64,000 nt of DNA from an uncultured Bacilli bacterium (GTDB taxonomy: Bacteria; Bacillota_I; Bacilli_A; RF39; UBA660). This document shows, in pieces, positions 37,242 to 46,308 of this stretch (position 1 is the stretch's first letter; each line of letters begins with the position of its first letter). The DNA is taken from assembly GCA_934130165.1 (NCBI GenBank), contig CAKOXO010000001.1:310001-374000 (forward strand). The letters run 5' to 3'. The notes under the pieces are model-generated. The model saw only the letters and a program-made list of their open reading frames with translations, was not told the origin of the DNA and ran no database searches. Position numbers and translations under genes: made by a program.

Positions 37242-38270
37242 ATGAGTAAAACTGTTAGTAAAGAGGTTAATAAAGATAAAGCCTTAGAACAAGTATTAAA
37301 TGATATAGAAAAACAATTCGGAAAGGGTGCAATAATGAAACTAGGTGAAAATACACATACTAAAGTTGATGTGTGTTCTAGTGGATGTTTATCATTAGAT
37401 GTTGCACTTGGAGTTGGTGGATATCCAAGAGGAAGAATAATAGAAATATATGGACCTGAGTCAAGTGGTAAAACAACTTTTGCTCTACAAGCAATTGCAG
37501 AGCAACAAAAAAAAGGTGGGAGAGCAGCTTTTATAGATGCAGAACATGCACTTGATCCTGTTTACGCTCAAAAATTAGGAGTTAATATTAATGAATTATT
37601 ACTATCACAACCTGATACAGGTGAGCAAGCACTAGAAATATGTGAAGCTTTGGTTAGAAGTGAAGCTGTTAGTATTATTGTAATAGATTCTGTAGCAGCA
37701 TTAGTACCACAAGCAGAAATAGATGGAGAGATGGGAGATTCCCATGTAGGATTACAAGCTAGACTTATGTCACAAGCTTTAAGAAAATTATCAGGAACGA
37801 TTAATAAAACTAAAACAACAGCTATATTTATCAATCAATTGAGAGAAAAAGTAGGAATTATGTTTGGTAATCCTGAAACAACTCCTGGTGGTAGAGCATT
37901 AAAATTTTATTCTACAATAAGATTAGATATTAGACGTAATGAACAATTAAAAATTGCTGATAAAGTAATTGGAAATAAGACTACTATAAAGGTTGTTAAA
38001 AATAAAGTTGCCCCACCATTTAAAACTGCTGTAGTTGATATAATGTATGGTGAAGGAGTATCTCGTGAAGGTGAAATAATTGATTTAGGAGTAGAAGCTG
38101 GTGTAGTTGAAAAAACGGGAGCATGGTATTCTTACAATGGAGAAAAACTAGGTCAAGGTAAAGAAAATGTTAAGTTGTTATTAAAGGATAATAAAGAATT
38201 AAAAGATGAAATAGAGAAAAAAGTTAGAGAATTTTATGATATTTCGTTAGATGAAGGAAAGAGCAAATAA
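37242..38270 (+). CDS. recA: Recombinase RecA
   Basis: 342 residues, full length. It carries the Walker A GPESSGKTT, the conserved core (IDAEHALDP, VIDSVAALVPQAEI, the L2-region INQLREKVGIMFGNPETTPGGRALKFY) and a shortened acidic C-terminus. It promotes strand exchange and induces the SOS response. The ATG follows AAGGAGG. A LexA-like box upstream suggests SOS control. Its stop codon sits in the loop of the terminator. Confidence 0.98.
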   Translation: MSKTVSKEVNKDKALEQVLNDIEKQFGKGAIMKLGENTHTKVDVCSSGCLSLDVALGVGGYPRGRIIEIYGPESSGKTTFALQAIAEQQKKGGRAAFIDAEHALDPVYAQKLGVNINELLLSQPDTGEQALEICEALVRSEAVSIIVIDSVAALVPQAEIDGEMGDSHVGLQARLMSQALRKLSGTINKTKTTAIFINQLREKVGIMFGNPETTPGGRALKFYSTIRLDIRRNEQLKIADKVIGNKTTIKVVKNKVAPPFKTAVVDIMYGEGVSREGEIIDLGVEAGVVEKTGAWYSYNGEKLGQGKENVKLLLKDNKELKDEIEKKVREFYDISLDEGKSK

Positions 38271-38281
38271 GCTCTTTTTTT
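38258..38281 (+). terminator. Terminator of recA with the stop codon in its loop
   Basis: AAAGAGC (38258-38264), loop AAATAA, GCTCTTT (38271-38277), then Ts. The recA stop TAA (38268-38270) forms half of the loop. Confidence 0.8.
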
Positions 38282-38331
38282 GTTGAATATAAACTTGTTT
38301 GGTGATAGAATATAAAAATTGAGGAGGGACT

Positions 38332-39156
38332 ATGGAAAAGATTAATATATTATTAGGTGAAGGTAGTGCCACAAAGGAAAAAGTTAATCGTTTATTGGAT
38401 GGTGCCATAAAATTCTATGGTCCTAAGTATGAACAATTAGTTTTACAAACAGTTAGAGAAGCTATTTTTTGCGAATATGAAAAAGAAGAAACTGTTAATG
38501 ATATCTTACCTAAAATTTTTGAAGCAAGTGAAAATTTGAAAGGTGGTAAATTAAATCTAAATTTTTCTAACATACTAAAAGCAAAGAAAGTAGGAGCATG
38601 TTTAATTGTTAATAGAACTATGGATGGTAATGAACAGATTGTAATAACAAAAAACACTACTAAAAGAAATGATTATCATATCTTGGCCCATGAATTATTT
38701 GGTCATGCTGTTTGTGGAAAAGAGAAACTAATAGTAGAAGAAGATGGAAAAATATATCAAAGAAATGGTATTTCCCTAATGGAGATAAATGATAATAATA
38801 GTAGAAATATATATATTAATGAGGGCTATATGGAGTTAATTGCTTCTCAAGTTTTAAAAGAATCAGGTATAGATGATACTGGAAGTCAAAATTGTGGTTA
38901 TAAAATGTCACAGTATTGTGCTATGCAAATTATGAATCTACTTGGAAAGAATAATGTTATAGAATCTTTAGTAGAATATCAAGGAAGGTTAATAGAAGAA
39001 TCCAGAAAAGATGAGGCTTTAATGAGACAAATTAATAAGTCGTTAAAAAAGCTTTGTATGTTGAGTAACTCAAAGATTTTATTTCCTGTAAAAACTAAAT
39101 TGAAGCAAAAAATATATACTAATTTGGATATAGTCCAAAAAAATTTAACTAGGTAA
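38332..39156 (+). CDS. Putative metallohydrolase with an HELFGH motif
   Basis: 274 residues, no signal peptide or membrane helix, so cytoplasmic. The only strong motif is AHELFGH with His120, Glu121 and His125, an HExxxH spacing like the HELLGH of dipeptidyl peptidase III rather than the usual HExxH. It is followed 40 residues later by NEGYMELIAS, in which Glu164 or Glu168 could be a third zinc ligand. The C-terminal third is basic and helical. It has its own AGGAGG ribosome site and sits between terminators, so it is a single-gene unit between recA and rny. I do not recognise the family. Confidence 0.7.
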   Translation: MEKINILLGEGSATKEKVNRLLDGAIKFYGPKYEQLVLQTVREAIFCEYEKEETVNDILPKIFEASENLKGGKLNLNFSNILKAKKVGACLIVNRTMDGNEQIVITKNTTKRNDYHILAHELFGHAVCGKEKLIVEEDGKIYQRNGISLMEINDNNSRNIYINEGYMELIASQVLKESGIDDTGSQNCGYKMSQYCAMQIMNLLGKNNVIESLVEYQGRLIEESRKDEALMRQINKSLKKLCMLSNSKILFPVKTKLKQKIYTNLDIVQKNLTR

Positions 39157-39175
39157 ATTATCCTAGTTTTTCTTT
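39147..39175 (+). terminator. Terminator after the HELFGH protein gene
   Basis: AACTAGG (39147-39153), eight-base loop, CCTAGTT (39162-39168), then Ts. The upstream gene's stop codon is at the start of the loop. Confidence 0.75.
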
Positions 39176-39186
39176 TTAATAAAAAC

Positions 39187-39215
39187 TTGACACACAAAAA
39201 AAAGTAACTTAATAT
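39187..39215 (+). promoter_or_regulatory. SigA-type promoter of rny
   Basis: A perfect TTGACA (39187-39192), 17-base spacer and TAATAT (39210-39215), about 55 bases before the rny start. Confidence 0.55.
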
Positions 39216-39271
39216 AGAAGTATAGATTATGATTTAAATTAATTTTAAATGTATTCTAATGGAGGTAATAT

Positions 39272-40825
39272 ATGAATAATATGATATTCTCCATTTTACT
39301 TATAATAATTGGATTAATACTAGGAGTAGGAGTAGCATTTGTTATAAATTTATTAAGAGGTGCTATTGCTAGTAAAAAAGTAGAAAGCTTAATAAATCAA
39401 GCAAAAAAAGAAGCAGAAAAGATTAAGAGAGATACTATTTTAGAACAAAAGGAAGAATTACATAAATTAAAAATGGATACTGACAAAGAAATAAAAGAAA
39501 AAAAGTCAGAGCTAAAAGAACAAGAAAACAGATTATTGCAACGTGAAAGTAGTATGGATAAACGTGATGAATTATATCAAAAACGTGAGTCTACACTTGA
39601 TCAGAGAGAAGAAAAATTAACAGAACAATTAAATGAAATCCAAGAAGAAAAAGGTAAAGTGGAAGAAATAAGAAAAGAACAACTAGATTTATTACAAAAA
39701 ATATCAGGCTTTAGTAAAGAAAAAGCTAAAGATTTAGTTATGAAGCAAGTAAAAGAAAATATGTCAAAAGAAATATCTGAATACATCAGAGAACAAGAAA
39801 ATGAAGCAAAATTAGTTGCAGATAAAAGAGCAAGAGAAATGATTGTTTCATCAATGCAAAAATATGCCGCAGATATTGCAAGTGATCAAACTGTTACGGT
39901 AGTAGAGTTACCTAATGAAGAAATGAAAGGTAGAATAATTGGTAGAGAAGGAAGAAATATTCGTACTATAGAGGCAATCACAGGTGTTGATTTAATTATT
40001 GATGACACTCCTGAAGCTGTAGTATTATCAAGTTTTGACCCTCTACGTCGTGAGATTGCATATGTTACTCTTCAAACTTTAATTAAGGATGGTAGAATTC
40101 ATCCAACGAGAATAGAAGAGTTATATGATAAAGTATGTAAAGATATGAAACAAAAAATAATTGAATATGGTAATGAAGCTACATTTGAATTAGGATTAAC
40201 TAAATTTGATCCAGATTTAATTGAAATCATTGGTAAACTACATTTTAGAACAAGTTATGGTCAAAATGCCTTACAACATTCTATTGAGGTTGCTCAACTA
40301 TCAGGCCTAATAGCAGCTGAGTTAGGTGAAAATATTACTCTTGCAAAGAGAGCTGGACTCCTACATGATATAGGAAAAGCAATAGATCATGAAATAGAAG
40401 GAAGTCATGTAGAAATCGGTGTAAATATTGCCAAGAAATTTAAAGAGGATGAAGTAGTAATAAATTCTATAGCATCTCATCATGGAGATACAAAGGCAGA
40501 CAGTGTTATAGCTGTTATCGTAGCAATTGCTGATGCATTAAGTGCATCAAGACCAGGAGCTAGAAATGATTCCCTAGAAAATTATATTAAAAGATTAACT
40601 CAATTAGAGGAAGTTGGAAATGAGGTTCAAGGGGTAGAAAAAGCCTATGCAGTTCAAGCTGGTAGGGAATTACGAGTTATTGTAAAGCCAGAAGAAGTTG
40701 ATGACTTACAAGCCCATAGAATTGCCAGAGATATAAAAGAAAAAATAGAAGAAAATATGAAATATCCTGGAACTGTTAAAATAACAGTAGTAAGAGAAAC
40801 AAGAGCTCAAGAAGAAGCAAAATAA
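39272..40825 (+). CDS. rny: Ribonuclease Y
   Basis: 517 residues, the normal length of this membrane-bound endoribonuclease that starts mRNA decay in Firmicutes. An N-terminal membrane helix (about 4-26) leads into a long charged coiled coil (to about 200), a KH domain (MKGRIIGREGRNIRTIE) and an HD domain (HDIGKAIDHEIEGSH, ASHHGD). The ATG follows GGAGG. It converges on rnjA, the other major mRNA-decay nuclease, across a shared terminator. Confidence 0.97.
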   Translation: MNNMIFSILLIIIGLILGVGVAFVINLLRGAIASKKVESLINQAKKEAEKIKRDTILEQKEELHKLKMDTDKEIKEKKSELKEQENRLLQRESSMDKRDELYQKRESTLDQREEKLTEQLNEIQEEKGKVEEIRKEQLDLLQKISGFSKEKAKDLVMKQVKENMSKEISEYIREQENEAKLVADKRAREMIVSSMQKYAADIASDQTVTVVELPNEEMKGRIIGREGRNIRTIEAITGVDLIIDDTPEAVVLSSFDPLRREIAYVTLQTLIKDGRIHPTRIEELYDKVCKDMKQKIIEYGNEATFELGLTKFDPDLIEIIGKLHFRTSYGQNALQHSIEVAQLSGLIAAELGENITLAKRAGLLHDIGKAIDHEIEGSHVEIGVNIAKKFKEDEVVINSIASHHGDTKADSVIAVIVAIADALSASRPGARNDSLENYIKRLTQLEEVGNEVQGVEKAYAVQAGRELRVIVKPEEVDDLQAHRIARDIKEKIEENMKYPGTVKITVVRETRAQEEAK

Positions 40826-40860
40826 AAGAAGTTAAATTAGTTTTTAACTTCTTCTTTTTT
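40826..40860. terminator. Bidirectional terminator shared by rny and rnjA
   Basis: AAGAAGTTAAA (40826-40836) pairs with TTTAACTTCTT (40843-40853). The right arm consists of the last codons of rnjA, so coding sequence doubles as terminator. Confidence 0.8.
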
Positions 40861-42522
40861 TATATCAGTAATTATTGGTAGAACTATAGGACTTCTTCCT
40901 GTAAGTTCATTAATATAAGAGTAAAGTTCAGATGTTAGATTGCTTTTAATAGTTGCAAAAGTTGATTTATTATTGGATAGCTCTCTTTTTAAAATAGCTT
41001 CTGATTTTTCTTCTATTTTTCTTATTAACTGTTCATTTTCATTTATTAACACAAATCCTCTAGTTGTTATATTTGGTTTAATTAGTAATTCATGTTTTTT
41101 CATATCAACATTTATAATTACAACTAAAATTCCATCTCTAGCCATCATTTTTCTATCTTTTAATACTGCACTACCAATTTCTCCAATTCTATTACCATCA
41201 ACATAAATATCATCACCTGGCATAGATTTAGCTTTTTCTATTTTATGATTTACTAAAGATAAGGAATCTCCATTTTTTAATACAAATGTATTTTCTTTAG
41301 GAATTCCACATTCAATACCTATATTGGCATGTCTTTTTAACATTCTATAGTCACCATGAAATGGCATTAAATACTTAGGATTTAATAGTCTTATCATAAG
41401 TTTTAATTCATCTTCATTAGCGTGTCCAGATGTATGTAAATCAGCAAGTGCTTTATTAGTATAAACTTTAACTCCTTTTAAATATAATTTATTAATTGTT
41501 TTAGAAATACTTAGTGCATTTCCTGGAATAGCACTTGAAGAGAATATTACAACATCATCAGGTCTTAATTTTATTTGACGATGAGTACCATTTGAAATTC
41601 TAGATAATGCAGCTAAAGGCTCTCCTTGACTACCTGTACATAAAATAGTAACTTCATTTGGTTTTAAATTATTAGCCTCTTCAGGAGATACTAATAGTTC
41701 TTTATGGTTAATATATCCTCCATTTATAGATATATTAATATTGTTCTCCATACTTCTTCCAAAAATACAAATTTTTCTATTGTGTTTATAACAAGTTTCA
41801 AAAATATGTTTCAAACGATATATATTAGATGCAAACGTTGCTATTATAATTCTATTTGTTTTGCAACGTTCAAACATTTCACCTAAAGCATTATCAACTT
41901 TAGATTCACTAGCTGAATATCCCTCATTTAGGGCATTTGTAGAGTCACTTATTAATAAATCAACTCCATCATGACCTAGGCATGCCATTTTATATAAGTT
42001 TGCCATTGGTCCAATTGGTGTTAAGTCTAACTTGAAGTCACCAGTAGTTACAATTCTACCATTAGGTGTTTTTATACTAATACCGTGAGAGTCAGGAATG
42101 GAGTGAGTAGTCCTAAAAAACTCTATTTCCATTTCGTTAAATTTAATAACATCATCTTCAGTATAAACAAATAAATTATCATATCTAATGTTTCGATCTT
42201 CAAGTTTAACAGCTATTAATTCTTTAGCTTGATTTGGTGCATAAATAGCTGGTATATTAATTTGACTCAATAAAAATGGAATTGCTCCAATATGATCTTC
42301 GTGACCATGAGTTATAAATAAAGCTCTTATTTTATCTTCATTTTCTTTTAAGAAAGTAAAATCAGGTAAAACGTAGTCAACCCCAAGTAAATCACTTTCA
42401 GGGAAACTAATTCCCGCATCAATAATAATAATATCGTCTTTATGCATTATACAATACATATTTTTTCCAACTTCTCCTAAACCACCTAAAACAATTACTT
42501 TTGTTTCATTGGTTTTTTCCAT
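40837..42522 (-). CDS. rnjA: Ribonuclease J
   Basis: 561 residues. A metallo-beta-lactamase/beta-CASP 5'-3' exo- and endoribonuclease. The zinc motif THGHEDHIGAIP is near residue 80, followed by DAGISFPE, SDSTNA, the beta-CASP region and GSQGEP, with a C-terminal domain beyond 450. The frame is open for 35 codons upstream, but the ATG at 42522 follows GGGAGG and starts the family-typical METN...VIVLGGLGEVGKN. Only one RNase J gene is seen here. It faces rny and is divergent from ftsY. Confidence 0.95.
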   Translation of the reverse strand: MEKTNETKVIVLGGLGEVGKNMYCIMHKDDIIIIDAGISFPESDLLGVDYVLPDFTFLKENEDKIRALFITHGHEDHIGAIPFLLSQINIPAIYAPNQAKELIAVKLEDRNIRYDNLFVYTEDDVIKFNEMEIEFFRTTHSIPDSHGISIKTPNGRIVTTGDFKLDLTPIGPMANLYKMACLGHDGVDLLISDSTNALNEGYSASESKVDNALGEMFERCKTNRIIIATFASNIYRLKHIFETCYKHNRKICIFGRSMENNINISINGGYINHKELLVSPEEANNLKPNEVTILCTGSQGEPLAALSRISNGTHRQIKLRPDDVVIFSSSAIPGNALSISKTINKLYLKGVKVYTNKALADLHTSGHANEDELKLMIRLLNPKYLMPFHGDYRMLKRHANIGIECGIPKENTFVLKNGDSLSLVNHKIEKAKSMPGDDIYVDGNRIGEIGSAVLKDRKMMARDGILVVIINVDMKKHELLIKPNITTRGFVLINENEQLIRKIEEKSEAILKRELSNNKSTFATIKSNLTSELYSYINELTGRSPIVLPIITDIKKEEVKN

Positions 42523-42651
42523 AATTCCTCCCTTTCTTATAAAAGAACTAACCATGAAGATTATACTATAAAAGATAGTATTTGTAAATGGTATACTGTA
42601 TTTAGATTTACTTATATTTTTATACATGATATAATTAAAACGGTGATATAT

Positions 42652-43749
42652 ATGGGAATATTTAATAAAATTAAAAACATGTTTAAGGATAAAAATCTAG
42701 AAAAAGAATCCACAGAAATTGTGGAAAAAGAAGAAAAAACTACAAATTCTTTTCCTGATAATGTTGAAAAAAGTTCTGAAAAAGCAAATAAAGAACTAAA
42801 AAGTGGAAAAAATAAAGAAAAAGAAAATGTAAAAATATATGAGAAGGGTTTAACAAAAACAAGACAAGGATTTGTATCAAAACTTGCTAATTTAACTAAT
42901 AAATATAGTAAAATTAATGAAGAATATTTTGAAGAACTAGAAGAAATATTAATTATGGCTGATATTGGTGTTAATACCGTTATGAATTTTATTGATAGAC
43001 TAAAAGATAGAGTTAACAAGGAAAAAATAGAGAATCCAGAATTGCTAAAAGAGATTATAGTTGATGAATTGTTTATTATATATGTTAATGATGATGTTTT
43101 AGTAGATAAAATAAATTATGCTGAAAGTGGTCCAACTATTATACTATTTGTTGGAGTAAATGGAGTAGGTAAAACAACTACCATTGGAAAATTAGCATAT
43201 AATTTAAAAAATGAAGGTAAGAAAGTTCTATTAGTTGGAGCTGATACTTTTAGAGCTGGGGCAATAGAACAATTAAAAGAATGGGGAGAAAAAGTAGAGG
43301 TAGACTTTTATTCTAAAGAAGAAGGAAGTGATCCTTCTAGTGTTGTATATGATGGAGTTACAAAAGCTAAAGAAGAAAATTATGATGTGGTTTTGATAGA
43401 TACTGCTGGACGATTACAAAACAAAGTTAATTTAATGAAAGAATTAGAAAAAATGAATAAAGTTATTTCTTCATTAATTGAAGGTGGAACTCATGAAACA
43501 CTACTTGCGATAGATGCAACAACTGGTCAAAATGGTATTTCTCAAGCTAAAAGTTTCAAAGAAATAACTAATATAACAGGTATAGTTTTAACTAAATTAG
43601 ATGGTACTGCTAAAGGTGGTATAGTTTTAGCAATAAAAGAAGAAGTAAAACTTCCAGTTAAATATATAGGACTAGGTGAGAGAAAAGAAGATTTACAAGT
43701 ATTTGATATTGAAAAATACATTTATGGATTATTTAAAGATTTTATGTAG
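42652..43749 (+). CDS. ftsY: Signal recognition particle receptor FtsY
   Basis: 365 residues. A lysine/glutamate-rich N-terminal extension (about 10-65) precedes the NG domain: GVNGVGKTTTIGKLA, ADTFRAGAIEQL, DTAGRLQNK and TKLDGTAKGG. It docks SRP-ribosome complexes at the membrane. A GTG at 42643 overlaps the GGTGAT ribosome site, so the ATG at 42652 is taken. It begins the ftsY-ylxM group; ffh follows after an inserted ATPase gene. Confidence 0.96.
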   Translation: MGIFNKIKNMFKDKNLEKESTEIVEKEEKTTNSFPDNVEKSSEKANKELKSGKNKEKENVKIYEKGLTKTRQGFVSKLANLTNKYSKINEEYFEELEEILIMADIGVNTVMNFIDRLKDRVNKEKIENPELLKEIIVDELFIIYVNDDVLVDKINYAESGPTIILFVGVNGVGKTTTIGKLAYNLKNEGKKVLLVGADTFRAGAIEQLKEWGEKVEVDFYSKEEGSDPSSVVYDGVTKAKEENYDVVLIDTAGRLQNKVNLMKELEKMNKVISSLIEGGTHETLLAIDATTGQNGISQAKSFKEITNITGIVLTKLDGTAKGGIVLAIKEEVKLPVKYIGLGERKEDLQVFDIEKYIYGLFKDFM

Positions 43750-43757
43750 GTGATTAT

Positions 43758-44051
43758 ATGGAGGAATATGTTTATTACAATAATTTATACGACTGTTATT
43801 ATAAACTTTTGACGGATAAACAAAAAAAATATTTTGAAGATTACTATTTTAGTAACCTATCTTTAGGTGAAATAGCAGAAAACTATAACGTAAGTAGAAA
43901 TGCAGTTTATAAACAAATTCAAATTACTATAAATAAACTAAAAGAATATGAAGAAAAGTTACAACTATTTGAAAAAAAGACAATTCTAGAAAATGTTATT
44001 AATAGTATCAATGATAAAAAGATTATAGAAGATTTAACTAAGGTACTTTAA
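43758..44051 (+). CDS. ylxM: YlxM family SRP-associated helix-turn-helix protein
   Basis: 97 residues. Sigma-70 region 4-like helix-turn-helix protein (LTDKQKKYFEDYYFSNLSLGEIAENYNVSRNAVYKQI) of the YlxM/p13 family that modulates SRP GTPases. The ATG follows AGGTGAT, eight bases after the ftsY stop. The order ftsY-ylxM is the usual one; here ffh is displaced by one gene. Confidence 0.92.
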   Translation: MEEYVYYNNLYDCYYKLLTDKQKKYFEDYYFSNLSLGEIAENYNVSRNAVYKQIQITINKLKEYEEKLQLFEKKTILENVINSINDKKIIEDLTKVL

Positions 44052-44064
44052 TGTACTTTTTTTA
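44040..44064 (+). terminator. Terminator of ftsY-ylxM with the ylxM stop in the loop
   Basis: AAGGTAC (44040-44046), TTTAAT loop, GTACTTT (44053-44059), then Ts, with one G-U pair. The ylxM TAA (44049-44051) lies in the loop. Confidence 0.65.
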
Positions 44065-44129
44065 TTGTAAAAAATAAAAAAAATTAGTATAATTGATTTT
44101 ATAAGGGATAGAAGAATTGAGGGGATATA

Positions 44130-46256
44130 ATGTTTGACAAAATTGTATACATTAGTGATAAAGATGCACATGTTAAAATAAAGGAAGGCCAAGAAGTTGC
44201 TATAAACCTAATGAATATGCATTTGATATTTGAAGATAGTGATAAAAAAATCCTTGGAGAAGTAGATGATATAGATAAAGAAATAGTAAAAGTGAGATTT
44301 CTAGGAGAAATATCAAATGGTAGACTTATGGGTGGTGTTATTAGAAAACCATCACTTGATTCTAAAATTAGAACTATAACAAAAGAAGAAGTTCCATTAA
44401 TACTAGGTGATAAGAAACCAGGTTTTATGCCACTTGGTGTAAGTCCATTTTATAATGATTATCCAGTTTATTTGAATGTTAATAACTTCTTTAGTAATCA
44501 TTTTGCTATTTTTGGTAATTCTGGTAGTGGTAAGAGTTGTGGTGTATCTAGAATTATTCAAAATATGTTCCAAGATAGAACTCTATATCCATATAAGTCA
44601 AATATATTTATGTTTGATTCATCAGCAGAATATTATAATGCATTTGTAGATTTAAATAAGATAGATCCAAACTTTAACTATAGATTTATTTCAACAAATG
44701 AAGCTGATGGTATTGGAGAAAAATTACGTATTCCTATATTCTTATTAAATGTTGATGATTTATGTTTATTGTTACAAATTACTAATCATTCTCAAATACC
44801 TATAATTGAGAGAATGCTAAAGCTTGCAATGATTTTCTCAGAAACTGGAGAAGAGTCAACAGCATATAAAAATCATTTGATAGCTAAAGCAATAATGACA
44901 ATATTATATACTAATGAAACCTCACCAAATAAAAGGAATGAGATATTTTCAATTTTAGCAAGTTGTTCAACACCAGAATTTAATTTAGAAGCTCCTGTTC
45001 AAGGAATTGGTTATACTAGAAAGTTTAGAGAATGTTTTCTAATAGATAACCAAGGACAATTTTCTGAAAGTGTTTTATTAACTGAATATGTTTCTAGTTT
45101 TATTAAAGAAGAGTATGATTCATATGAGCCAAAGGGTGGAGTTTATTATGATTTAGATATGCTAGAAAAAGCATTAAACTTTACCCTAATAAGTGAAGGA
45201 TGGCTAAGAAATGAAAATACTTATGGTGACGCTGTAACTATTAGAGTAAGATTACACTCTCTAATAGTTGGTAATAATGCCAAATATTTTGAATATCCTG
45301 AATATGTAACAGTTGAAAAATATTTATCATCATTATTAATTAATAATGGTAAAAAATATCAAATAGTTAATATTAATTTTGATGATGTAGATGACTCTTT
45401 TGCTAAGGTTTTAGTTAAGATTTACTCAAGACTTATATTTGAGTTTTCTAAGGGATTAAAAGATAGAGCAAGTATTCCATTTCACTTACTTGTTGAAGAA
45501 GCACATAGATATATTCAAAATGATACTGATAGGTATTTGATAGGTTATAATATCTTTGAAAGAATTGCCAAAGAAGGTCGTAAATATGGAGTAATTTTAG
45601 GCCTTATTACTCAACGTCCAGTTGAAATGTCTGATACAGTTATTTCACAATGTTCTAATTTCTTAATATTTAAAATGAACCATCCTAATGATGTTGATTA
45701 TATTAGAAAGATGGTTCCTAATATTAGTGATGAAATAATAGAAAAACAAAAAACACTACAACCTGGTACTAGTTTAGGCTTTGGTATGGCCTTTACAATT
45801 CCTTTAATAGTAAAATTAAAAATGCCAGATCCAGAACCTAAGAGTGGAAACTGTAATGTTGTACAAATATGGTCAGGTAACAAGGTTAATATGCAGCAAC
45901 AAGAACAAAGTAGTGCACCTGTTATGGAACCTGTTAGCAGTGATAATATAAAAAACAAAGAACAAAATATACAACAAACTCCTGCAATTTCTCCTGTACA
46001 ACCAGTAACTAGTATGGCTCAACAACAAGTGGTAATTCCAAAATTTAATACCGTTACTTCTAATATAATGCCAGATGCTCCAAGTGAGGAACCGTTAATA
46101 ACAGTTCCAATTCAAGCTGATGGAGGTAAGAGTGATGGAATAGAACCACTTATAACTACACCTATAAATATGGATAGTGGAAGTAGTAGTACTTCATCTC
46201 TTAATATAGATGAAATAATAAATGCACCAGATACAAATAGTATTGATGATGAATAA
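44130..46256 (+). CDS. HerA-like (DUF87) hexameric ATPase with disordered tail
   Basis: 708 residues. The N-terminal beta-barrel (about 1-105) precedes a HerA/FtsK-superfamily P-loop ATPase: Walker A GNSGSGKS near 129-136, an MFDSSAEY segment, Walker B LLVEEAH near 453-459, and a following GLITQRP sensor-like region. HerA proteins are hexameric DNA translocases that usually pair with the nuclease NurA; no NurA gene is present in this window. Residues after about 585 are a Q/P/S/N-rich disordered tail with an internal near-duplication (EPLITVPIQADGG and EPLITTPINMDSG). It lies between ylxM and ffh, where these genes are normally adjacent, and has its own terminator. Confidence 0.85.
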   Translation: MFDKIVYISDKDAHVKIKEGQEVAINLMNMHLIFEDSDKKILGEVDDIDKEIVKVRFLGEISNGRLMGGVIRKPSLDSKIRTITKEEVPLILGDKKPGFMPLGVSPFYNDYPVYLNVNNFFSNHFAIFGNSGSGKSCGVSRIIQNMFQDRTLYPYKSNIFMFDSSAEYYNAFVDLNKIDPNFNYRFISTNEADGIGEKLRIPIFLLNVDDLCLLLQITNHSQIPIIERMLKLAMIFSETGEESTAYKNHLIAKAIMTILYTNETSPNKRNEIFSILASCSTPEFNLEAPVQGIGYTRKFRECFLIDNQGQFSESVLLTEYVSSFIKEEYDSYEPKGGVYYDLDMLEKALNFTLISEGWLRNENTYGDAVTIRVRLHSLIVGNNAKYFEYPEYVTVEKYLSSLLINNGKKYQIVNINFDDVDDSFAKVLVKIYSRLIFEFSKGLKDRASIPFHLLVEEAHRYIQNDTDRYLIGYNIFERIAKEGRKYGVILGLITQRPVEMSDTVISQCSNFLIFKMNHPNDVDYIRKMVPNISDEIIEKQKTLQPGTSLGFGMAFTIPLIVKLKMPDPEPKSGNCNVVQIWSGNKVNMQQQEQSSAPVMEPVSSDNIKNKEQNIQQTPAISPVQPVTSMAQQQVVIPKFNTVTSNIMPDAPSEEPLITVPIQADGGKSDGIEPLITTPINMDSGSSSTSSLNIDEIINAPDTNSIDDE

Positions 46257-46281
46257 AAAGCTAGTTTATCTAGTTTTTTTA
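46256..46281 (+). terminator. Terminator of the HerA-like gene
   Basis: AAAGCTAG, TTTAT loop, CTAG and a T-run, with one G-U pair in the stem. Confidence 0.6.
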
Positions 46282-46308
46282 TTGTATAATAATATCAGGT
46301 GATTATAA

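Noticed and set aside
38680..38700. HELFGH as a standard HExxH zinc protease motif
   Set aside because: The spacing is HExxxH, one residue longer, so assignment to ordinary HExxH families is not justified.
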